Below, piece by piece: positions 25,501 to 37,500 of a DNA stretch of 64,000 nt. The stretch is taken from positions 27,085,624-27,149,623 of the forward strand of contig CM017555.1 of NCBI GenBank assembly GCA_007844125.1, written 5' to 3'. The stretch's first letter is position 1; the number at the start of each line of letters is the position of its first letter. The notes beneath the pieces were generated by a model. It was not told the origin of the DNA. It searched no databases and was given only the letters and a program-made list of their open reading frames with translations. Source of the DNA: Sinonovacula constricta (lineage: Eukaryota; Mollusca; Bivalvia; Cardiida; Solecurtidae). The position numbers were made by a program, and so were the translations under genes.

Positions 25501-28500
25501 AATGTAGGAAATGAGATCATTCAGATGGATAAGCAGAAATCTGATGAAACTTTTATGAGCATTCCTCAGTACAGTGACCATACTGAGATCATAAAATGAT
25601 GTTTGATTGCCTACTAAAGAAGCATCATGAAGGAGTGGGGACTCCATAACTGTCATCTGAAAACCATCCAATGTTGCTGTCTACTTCCTAACTGGCATAA
25701 ATAGATTAAAGCAATCTGATTGGTTGAGATTTGTTTAATGAAAGATCATTTACTGGTTATAAAAATAAATGCTGCTTTATATGATTAGCAATTGTACTGC
25801 TTTAAATTGCTTTTAATTTTCTTTTGGCAAACAGTCATTTCAAGGCCACAGCAATAAAGTCACATTTTCTTTAAAGCAATTCCTCCAGGCATATCTGATC
25901 TGCTAGAATATAATATGTGTGTATTTATGAAAAAGCGCAACAAATATCTCAAAACAATTAAAGGTCTTAGAATACTTAGATAAGTGAGTAGGATTTAAGA
26001 AATTTTTTCTTTGTAAATTATTTAAAAAAATATAACACTGTAACAGTTCGCAGACTTTTATGTTTTAGTGTCTTTTTCTTTTGATGCATGTTCTTTGATT
26101 GTATTTCTAAGAGTAACAGTAGAGTTGTGATTAGGTTGTAGTTGGATTATTGTCCCACCAGCAGTTTTTCCATTATCTGGAGACAATGTCCACTTGAAGT
26201 GTGTAGAGTAAGCTGTGAACATACATGATGATACCACACCCATTCACATTATCCTGACATCTGGCAGACCAGTCATAAAAACTACCCTTATATTTGCTTA
26301 AGGGCAAGCATGCGATCTATACCACTAAAGATTTTAAAAACTCAGGTATAATACAGACTGAGTTTTAGATCCAGGGCCTCCTGCACCTGGAGCTCTACTG
26401 ACTGTGCCTCCAGGTCTGATGAACAAATACTTTCATCTTAGACTGTGATCTATGACACTATATGACATAAGTGTCTGACTTGTCAGATGTGAAATATCAT
26501 TGATAATCAGTCTAAAAGATGCTTGCAGGACTCTACACAATGCTTTCTATCCCCTCACACCATCCCCTGTAGTTTTTAGCCTTTTTTTTAAAAGTTGGTC
26601 AAGGCTTCTAAATTGTCATTGATTTAATGTATATATGCTTATTTATGGTATTAAGATTTAATAAAAAAAGTCATTTCTCTTTGTGAACTTATAGTAAGCA
26701 AGTCATAGCCTAGCTTTGCTATCAGAGACAATTCATAAAATGTAGGCAGCACCTTAAAGATTATGGTTTTCTAACATTTTCTAAAAAAACATGATAGTGT
26801 TGACAACTTCATATACTTTGCTGTCAATTTCCCCTACATCTTACTTTTGATTGGTGAAGGGTACATGTAAGTCCAGTTTGACATCAGAGAAGAGACAGGT
26901 CGAGATAGACCTTACCCACAACTCTAATGTATGTATGGTTCTCAAAGAAACTGAAAGCCAAAGCTGGTTAATTTTTGTTTTACATCTTGCCACTTGGCAA
27001 CAATCCACTGTGATCCACGTAAGCAAATATAGTGCTACCTTCACTATGACAGCATTCCATATTACCTTGATACTTGATACAGCACCTGGTCATATGTTTG
27101 ACATCACAGGCAATATAGCTCACCAAGACAGGTTTATAATTATCATGCTTATTAATTTAAAGACAAACAACTTCTCCTACCTCGCCTTGCTGACTGATGA
27201 TGGGTACGTGATAATCTAGTTTGACATCATAGAATAGACAGTCTAAGAAGACGTTGGCCACACCTATGAGGTTATGGTTCTCTGATGACTCGTAGAATGG
27301 GTCTCCCTTTTGTGGTGGGCCATCATCCTGAGTTAACATAATGGGAGAGGTATTCTTAAATAAGTAGGATAAAATGTTGTGCAATATCTAAAAAATGTAA
27401 ACTCCAAATATTCATAGAATGAGTCACTACACAAGAAAATGGACTGATCTACAATAAGAGTGACAAATAGGGCAGAATAGACAACACTTGCTTTGAAAAG
27501 TATCACAAAATCTTTACACTAAAAGCTGTAATGTTAAATTAACAAGAGTTGTATATTCATGCACAGAGTTCTGCACATTTCTCAGGGCTGGATGGTTTAA
27601 TGTTTGTTGTTACTTTCCTTAACAAAAAATATTCATAAATATGTGCAATTTAACACAACAAAGGAGTATTACTGTGCCAAAACTGGTTTTATAGTTGCCT
27701 GCCCTATTAGAAATGGATTTTGCTTTTTGACAGTTAACAAGTACTCCAAGTTGAAAGCGATTAACATTAGTGTTTTCAAAAAAATGAGCATTCATAAATA
27801 GACAATGGAAGGGTAGTGACAATAGCTCAACAAAAAGTGGAGCTAAAAATATATAAAAAAAATTCAAAGTACAAGATAAAATTGGACAATGTAATACTTA
27901 GTGTACAGGTAAACTAGCAACACCTAGCACTAATTTTAAGGTGATCATTGCTTGCAATTGGGAAATAGATAAAGTGATGACAAGTATTTCTCATTATCAA
28001 ACCCTGTCACTTTTGATAATAAAACTTTAAAAAAGTAACAGTGTGTAAAACCACTATTGTAACATGCCCATTCATTTCATACAATTCAAAATCCAAAGCT
28101 TCAAATGTTAATAGTGCATATCATGAAAATAATTAAAAAGCTTGCAACAATGTTGTTAAATGTTAACTATACAAATACTAGCACAAAAGGTAGGCTTCAA
28201 ATTTAAATATATCCCAAACTATACAAATTAGAAAAATTATTTGATAGTATTATGCCCCCATAGTTGCAATTACCTTAAATATAACCATGACCTTTAATAT
28301 GACCTTGACCCTAAGGGTTACACCTGAATATTGGAATACACCTTCAACTATATGTCAGTGAGATGGTGAAATGACTGATTGTATTGTAATTAATAATGAA
28401 CGTAATGGTGTAACCTGAATATATAGCACTGGTATCCATTTAAAATGGGTAACTAAATTTTATGGCATTCCATCCTTTGGGGGCTCATAAATAATTCTTG

Positions 28501-31500
28501 CATTAAATGACACAAATATATCAACTATCCAAAATATGTGCACTTCTAAAAGAATTGGGTGCACCAAAGACAAACAATTATAACAAAACATTTAAAAGCT
28601 TTTTTAAAAAACTTAAAATCACATCAATGCACTGAAAGCTACAAGTGTTGTAATTACAGCCAAAAGTGACCAATAGGTCATCAATGAAAAACAAGTACAT
28701 ACTTAATAAAAACAAGAACAACAACAAACAACAAAACAGCAGGACTAACTACAGTTACTGTAAGCTGGAAAGCTTTCTAAACTAAAATAAAAAATCCTGA
28801 GCCCAAATGGGTTGTGAACTAACACTGAAATTGCTGAAAGGGCAATAAAACATTGTTTTGATGGTTAAGTGTTTTGATGAGTCACACCGACACAATGATA
28901 TAATTGGTTGAGGAAGACCCCAGACAAATGTTTAGGTAGAACCACCAATGCTTCACAGACCAGGTCTTCAACTACCAACTTGTGTGTGAGCTGTGTTTTG
29001 GTGTGGTAGTGACACAATTGTAGTCTTCATTTTAGTTTTAACTACTACTGGTAGAGCAAGGCCCCAGATGAACATCTGCATAGGGCATATGATGCCATCA
29101 CATAAAGCTAGAAAACGTTATAAAATCAAATTAATTATGGCCATTATAGAGATGTATAACTATTTTAATGGAGGAAGACCCCAGACAAATGACAAGGTAG
29201 AACCACCAGCACACAGCAGGCCACCTGGAAGACATTCCTACATTGAGTCCTTTACATTGAACTCAAACCTACACAGAGAGAACCTAAGCAGTCAGACAAG
29301 TTACAAAGTTGGCAACTCTACAACCATACCATGGGCGCTCCCTACCCTATGAAAAGGGAAGCTACAACACAAAGCCTAAGGAAGATGAGACATTTTAAAA
29401 CATATAATTTGTCACCAACCATTATTTCTTCCCTCATAAATCCTACACATTTTTTAAACATCTGTTATGAACACTGGTAAAAAAAACACCCTAAAAAGCA
29501 AATAAGGCAAGTAAGCGTGCTACACGGACCGACTCTGACTCGTCAGATTCATCTACCATGAGAGGGAGACCAAGCGCCTTGCGATCCTCGTACATGTCCC
29601 GCATGTCTATGATCTTGTTCTCAAATTTCTCCATCGACCACACCTGGCTCCCACGGTGTTTCCGGCGCACCAGGATAGCTGGCTCACAAACAAATGCTCC
29701 TCTCTGGAAATATATAAAGGAAGAAGTTTAGATAGATGCACGAACATGTGTAAAAACTTGGCATGGAAACTGTTACAAAATCTGTAACCTTTTCAACAGT
29801 TCAACTGGTTAACAGGTAACCACAGAGAATATGTTTTGAAGCCATACCAGTTGGTATTGGGAAGATTACCAGAAGCTAAAAAAATGTAAGAGACAAACCA
29901 TGAACCATTAAGGATTGCTAAAATACACTCTCAATAAACAGAGAAGACTGCAAAGACAGCCTCCTAATGTTAGAGAGTTACTATGGAGGATCAGCACATA
30001 TAGGGAAACCATTGCAAATAAGTAATGAAGCCTTATACATAGGTACTGGAATCCTTGCAAGCAAATTATTAAAGGGAAAATGACAATTAACCCCAATAGG
30101 CTATAGAAATTATGGGTGTATTGGAAATGTCTGTTTTTATAATTAACTTGATTTGGCAATCTTGGTTTTTCTGAAAATAAGATACAAGAGATCTGCAAGG
30201 CAGAGCAATATTTGCCTAGTCAAGTCACAAGAGTGGTGATGTGATTTATCTGTAAAGAAATTTTGCTGAAATTAAAGAAAGAGTTACCTTCACAAAATTT
30301 GAAAAGAAAAAAAATAAAATAAAATAACAAAAGCATTGAAAAAATAAAATAACAAAAAGCAATAACTATAGAACAAAAAATGGGCAATCTCATCATCAGA
30401 TTTATTTCCCCTTCAAACACATATACATATTAAAATCAATCATTCATGCATTCATGGAGAAAGTCCACTGAGTTATAAATGATAAGTTACCTGCAGACAG
30501 ATAATTAGCACTTTCATATAATATGCCCTCCTGGTGTATAAACAGCTACTAATAGTACTGAACACAGACTTCCTTTAAAGACAAGTTGGCTGTTTATTGC
30601 TATATAATTTGATAAGTTACCATAAGGATGGATTTTCGCTTGGTAATCTTCATAAAATTGGACACATGATGGGATCTAATTAATCAAGGAAGGTTTCAGG
30701 ATGTGTGACAGGGCAAATAAAAATACCACATGTTTGTTTCCATCAACTCCTGACTCTCTGATGAAAGGTACTTGTTCATTAAAATCTCTACGGATAACTT
30801 CTCTTTTATTATGCATTGGAATTTCTTCATATTTGCTTCTATGACAATAATTATTTCATAATGTTGATTTGACGAAGATGACTGTTGTTTTTTTTTTATT
30901 AAGAAAAATAAATTCTCAACTAATGTTTATAAAGTTATGTTTGTTAATATGATACTTATGTTTATATATGAACTTATAATAATACTTGCACTTAAAAACA
31001 AACATTGCAATTTTTTTATTCTTGAAAGTTATGGTAAGTAACATAGTTATACAATAAAGGTTTGTGCATAAACCACTGAACAGATATGGAAAACAAACTT
31101 AATTACCATACATTGAACAGGAATAACAAATTTAAATGTGGTATCTGTCAGTTTTGACCCTATACTTTTTTTCTCAACCAAATAAGTCATTGTTACCTGC
31201 AAAATACTGTTCATTTATGTCCTAGATCTGTGTGAAAAGTGAAGATTGATGCCCCAATTGTCATGACAAACAGGTATTTCCTATCTCAGCCATGCTGCAG
31301 AGATAGCTATTTTTAAACTAAGAAAACCATGTGACAACTTACATTTCAGATTGTATTATATATTCATTTAGATAGTCTGCACTGACGTCAATATCTATTT
31401 TTGGCAGAGATCACTTTCATGCTTATTTATAGATTTAGAAAGAAAGAACATACAGTTAGTTTTTCGCAATGTGTACTGTCCCACATATAGGTAGTGTTCA

Positions 31501-34500
31501 AAATCGCATTTACTCAGACGAAAGCATAAGTTTATGAAGAAATAATGAATAAATTACCAGAAACCATGGAGAAATATTGTTACATGCATTTGGTTTGGGT
31601 AAACTGTCCTATATCACCTTTAAAGAAAAAAACTCATAAAATTTATATCTTAACGTTACTCTTTCAACAGCAAGTAAAAAGTGGTATAAATTACAAAAAG
31701 AAATGTCATATTTCAAGCACTTTCAAATTACCTCTTTACCTAAGACAAACTTACTAACACTGTGAGAACAAGCATATCTGAGACTTGAATGTGATACCAA
31801 CACATTATCTACACTAGGATATAAGCACGTTTGGACACCCATGACTGATCTTTTCCGTTACTCTCCATTCATCGCCCGTTGGAAATTTAGTTCCTTCTCT
31901 GCCATTTCTGGTAATGATATTTCATTGGTGGCTTCATAATCGGGTGAAAATTTTAGTCCAATGATGAAGCTCGTTCTTTCATTGTTTCGACAAACTTGTC
32001 AAAATGGCGATGTCATTGTTTTACTTCTAGTCTCCACGCTGAAGAGTATGGATTGTGTAAGCAGTATTATGATTGGCCAGTTCTTGTTCTTTTCAGTTTT
32101 ATAAGACAACAGAAAATTTACAAAAAAACCTAAGGTTGATGAATATAGTAAAACAGAATAGTCGAGCGTGGGTATCCGATGATGGAATATAAGCTCTTAT
32201 TATATTCGATCAAGTAAGCAAAATGTCTATTATTGTGCAACAATGCAAAGAAATAATAGACCAGAATTTTCTACATCAGTTAACTTGTTATCTTACATCC
32301 AGACATGTTTATTGATAAAAGGTTTTCTTATTATTTATTGATATCTAAAAACTATTCCTTACTCTATGCCATATACTGTTGTTTCATTATAGGTTTGATA
32401 TTCGGGCATGGTGCTCTAAAGAAGTGCAGAGGGGACTGAACGCAACCACTTATATTATCCTGATGCAAATAAGTTTGTTTTTGAGCTATATCGAAGTGAC
32501 TAGTTATAATCATAATAGCAATGTCCAGCTATTTCAGTGGTGGAAGACCACAGATAAATGTCTGGGTAGAACCACCAGCACAAAGCAGGTCAGCTAGAAG
32601 ATATTCCCACATTAGGTTTGGATTGGGACTTGAAGCTATGAGGTGGGAGTTGTAACTCAGTAAAAAGAAAATGTAACGCTAACCCTAAAAACAGTAGTAT
32701 CAAACAGAAAGCTATTATAACCCCCTACCACTGGGCTATGCAACCGATGTTTTGTTATAAGGCAGGTCTTTTTCTTATGGAAGTATGTATGCTAGTACTC
32801 CATTTATTAGCAGAAACATTTCATTGATAAAAAGTTAACTTGAGTTAAGTTGAAAAAATGCTGCTTTTACAATCATGCCAAAAATACACAAAATTGCATA
32901 AGGTCATATTAACCTAAAATGAGGTGAATAAATAAATGAATGAAATAAAAAATAAGTATAAAAGTAATAAAAACATCCATGACAATTAGAAAGAGATAAG
33001 ACAGAAGTGGATAGGAAGATTTAATATTGGGACTAACCTTAAGAGTAATTATTCTAAGAACCAGACAAATAACAAAGAGCACAATAGAAAAAAAATCTGG
33101 ACAAATGAGCAACCCATATTATTATGTAAGAGAAGAGAGAAAACATAGAAGAAATGGTAGGCTGTGTGAAATGGGAGAAATGGAAAATAAGAAACAATGG
33201 TACATTACGATTGTGAAATGTATGAAATGCAAACAAAGAAAAATAGGTAGGGATTGAAATGGGAGAAATCTGAAAAAAGAGGACAAGAAAAACGAGGCAA
33301 ATGACCATGTCTACAATGAGCACAAACTGAGAAACCAACACATCATACAATCTTTCTGACAACAGAATGATTGATACAAATGTCTTCCCCAGATATTTCA
33401 TCCAATCATGACTTTTATATCTCCACTAGGAGTTACTCTGCTGGCAGGAAATAATCCTTCCCCTTGACAAGAGGAGATTGACAGCATTAAATTGACCACA
33501 ATAAGTAATAAGTTTGACTAATGAAACAAACTCTTCCATGCCTGGCAGAGGTTTCCTTAGATTCCGAACAATGTAAGAGATTGTCTTCGTAGTAACCCAA
33601 TACAGCTAGTGCTAGCTCTGGTCTTTCTTGTTAAACTATTGTAATATTTCAAAGAAATAACATCCAATTATCAGATATTATATAATTATTATGAATTATC
33701 TTACTCTTCTATATTTAGGTTTTAATGATCTAACATTACAATAACAGTTGAAGCCAATATACATATACCACCTTACAACGTCATACAAATTGTAATATAA
33801 TGATCTATTAAGCATTTTTAAAACATTGAAGCAACACATTACAAGTCATCATAGCAACATCTAGCTTTATTTTATTAAGGAACATCCACTGATGCACTGC
33901 AGGGAAGCTGGAAGACTACCCAACATTTTTTGCTGAGAGGTCAGAGCAGTCACAAGTCAGTGGCAACCACATGGTCAAAAATTCAAATCAACTTGTGCCC
34001 TTCCATTTCTTACAGGTACTACATGCATTAGTGTATTATACATTAATACATACAAGTTTCAAGACAACAACCAATACCATGTGGGATTATTGGATTCTGT
34101 ACAAATTTGTGGTGTAATATATTACTGCTAAATATATTACTACTCCATCTGACCATAAATTTACAGGGGTTTATTTTGCAGATAAGTCCACCTTTATTAC
34201 TAGCTGGAGTTTTTTCCTATCTGCATTGATGACTGATATTTATATTATTGTGTGTCAAGGTAGGAAAACTTAGCTTCCATTGCTAAACCCTTTGCTTTTT
34301 TTGCTAAGCAAATTTTTGTATGGATAACTTTATTATTAATTGGAATATTTCAAATTTACAAAAGTGATTGTTATTGAGGCGTAGCTTGTGTACTTGTGAG
34401 ATAACTCTGACTGTACCACCCAACACAGTTAACTGTGTAGTGGTGTTACAGGCATAAAAAGGGAAATTAGGTCACCCATCCCAGTCTACTGTGGCTGTTC

Positions 34501-37500
34501 AAAGTTGTGGCCGTTCACTGTGAACAGCCATGCCTTTTGAACAGTGAAAGCTTGCCTCTTGACTCTTGAAGCTGAAATTTATTTCATTGGCTTTTGAGCA
34601 AACAAGAAGTCCACGGTTTGTGCAATATAAAACAGTAAGAACTAGGCTCACTTATAACAGTCATTTAACCTTACCATTTTTAATGAATTTCTTTTCTGTT
34701 GCTTGTTCAAGAAGGGTTTAAACTGACTAAAATATTTTTTTTCCCCTGCTTTAAATTTATGCCATCAGAACATCAGTAGCTATATATTCATTTTCTAAGA
34801 AAGAAGAAAACAAACCATATCATTTGCAGCATATACCCCATAAAATGCAGAGAAAGATCAGTGTCTTTAACATGCAATTGCCATACCATTTAATATAAAT
34901 GGTCTAATTTATAGATTGCATCGTACCTCAGCTCTCATTTCTATTTCTCCTCATTCACATTGAGCAAAAAATATTCACCTTCAAAACCACATTTGTAATG
35001 CCATCACAAAAAATGTCCAAATACAATAGATAGCCCCTTTTACTAATTTCTTAGCAATTTTCCTCATGAATAATGCACTAAGACAAATATATACTTATCA
35101 CCCTATACTAATTTGTGTGCAATCTTCCAATATGGGTTTCCTAATCATTACCCGAGATTACTTTTGTACTTTTTGGGATACAGACTGGTTCAGAAAGGCT
35201 TCCCTGGAAATGACCATTTATTGGAATAATGGACTGGGGAGGAAAAATAACCAAGGGAAATGACCGTTTATGGAGACAATAATCACAGTTGAGAGGTTTT
35301 AATCACATTGTAAATAAAAATAAAGGGAGACACTTTTTTAAGATCAAGGGTATATTAGGGTGACTAGATTATACAAAATACAACAATGAATGAATCTTTC
35401 AAACACTAACGAAGCTTTTTAAAAACAAACAGCATTATTATAAGTTCTCTAAAAGATGCTTCTTAAGTAGAATATTCACTAAGTGTTACAAAGTGTTTGG
35501 GCAATGTTTCGGACCATTTCTGGAAATCACACCGATTAGACTTGAATTAAAAAAAATGAATTGGACCAATCAGAACCCTGGTTTCATTCTAACTTGAATT
35601 TATGTAGATAATATTTTATAAGTTAAGTGATGACAGGGCTATAAATGTTGCCTCTAGAGTGCTCACACGTTTTTTTTCTTCTTTTAAAATTTTATCTAGT
35701 CAACTACTTTTTAGACCCTGTATCACCCACTAAACCAAGTTTGGTAAAGACTGGATCAAAACTGTAGCTTCTAGAGTATTCAAAAGCAAATTGTAGATGC
35801 AGCACATTGTGTTCGGGGGAGCAGAAAACTAGAGGACTTTTAACAAACTGTTACTGTTTTACATTTGAATGAAAGATTTCCTGGGAAAATATACTCTCTG
35901 TATTTAGCACCTTATACTAATATGTGTGCAATTTTCCAGTCTGTGTTGACAAATAATTTCTCTGGATCAATTACAGGAAAGAGACTGGTTCTACAAGTTT
36001 TCTTATGCTAAATGACCATTAATTAAGATTATAGTCACAGTGCAGAGTGTCTAATTAATCTGCAAATACATTCAGCCAGACATCTTGTGAGGTAGGAGAG
36101 ATATGGGGGGTGGATCCTTGAGCAAATTACCTTATAGCTCAATATACCTGTACTTAAGATGAAGGGGACACCAGTGGTCAAGAGGTTAGAGTCAATGACT
36201 TGTAACTGATCAGCCCTTACCACATAGGTTCAAGTCCCAGTCTGAGAACTTAATAAGTGAAGTTCTTTTAGCTGACCTGTGGTTTTTACCCTTGTAACAA
36301 TAAGCTGGATGTCTGTGTCACAACACAGACATGCAGGCATGCACGCACACACACACAAATCAGTTTCAAGTACCTTTTTCCCCCCACATAAATCTCTTAT
36401 TATCTGATTGGTTAGCGTATTCTTATAGAAAAGCCTTGATTAAATTGTCTAAAAAGTGTAGCACTCTTTAACAAAATGTTGTGGACCACGCGGTAGAATT
36501 GTCTAGCTTGATGGATCAAAGGTCCAATGTTTAGTTTTGGAAATACATCACAGCAACTAATTATTATCATAACAGCAATGTCCAGTTATTTTGGATGGAA
36601 TAAGATCCAAAACAAATGTCTGGGTAGAACCAACGATGCACCACAGGTGGGCTGGAAGACCTTCCAGCATTAAGTCCTCCACCCCAAATGGGACTCGAAC
36701 CCATGTGGAGAGGGGCTAAACAGTCAGACAAGAGACAAGTCGTCAATTTTATCGCTAGGCCACAGGTGCCCCTCTTATGTTTCATTTGTCAAGAGTGCTA
36801 CAGGAGAAAACATGTTTGAAACCAGGAATTAAACATTCAAATCTACTGAGGCCCAACAGCTTTTGTCTTGATTCTTCTAAACTTTTTTTTTTCTGAATGG
36901 AATGCTGAAAGGTGAGCTGAAAAAACTTTGTGATATGGGCATATTCTGAGATAAATAATCTGGTGTCAGTCAAAGCCAAAACTCAACAAAGAACAAAATA
37001 GTATCTCAATCCTTTATATGCCTTCAGCTTGCAGGGTTCTGGGCTTGAAAAAATTTGCTACCTAACCTTATACACCTGGTACTCAAAAGAAATGTCTTAA
37101 TGTAATGATTCCATTCTGATCCTACACAACAGGGCTAATTCCTTTATTTCTCTTCCAACCCTATATACCTGATACCATCGTCGGATACCCCCGGTTGATT
37201 CTATTACGTTACTCTCCATTCATCACCCGTGGGCAAATTGCTACTCATTTCGTCGTTTTGTTTACTATGAAATGCCGCAATCCGATTGGTTCGCTAAGAA
37301 AATCTAGCGGATCTGCCAACCAATCAAGTTTACGCTTACATACCACTTCGATGACCGATAATCGTGTAGCTAGGTCGTCCTGTAGTTTGCAACACCGGTT
37401 AAGTTTATTTACGCACAAATTACACGCAACGTCACTGTCTTCATGGGCAAGGATACCGATTTCGTTTAAGACCGACGTGTATTTTGCAATACTTGCTGGA

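Larger units (their letters stand above)
22647..27180 (-). other. Intron between exons 5 and 6
   Basis: 4.5 kb. Carries a family 2 SINE (22725-23270), a LINE 3' end (23590-24140), a SINE fragment (24895-25000), a family 2 SINE (26115-26425) and the decayed exon 5 copy (26845-26947). A family-2-like stretch (27010-27125) lies between that copy and exon 5. 24150-24890 and 25000-26110 are AT-rich with nothing recognised. Confidence 0.7.
27328..29529 (-). other. Intron between exons 4 and 5
   Basis: Holds a short MITE (28249-28491) and SINE family 1 copies (28870-28965, 29125-29340). The rest (27400-28240, 28500-28860) is AT-rich without recognisable features. Confidence 0.7.
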
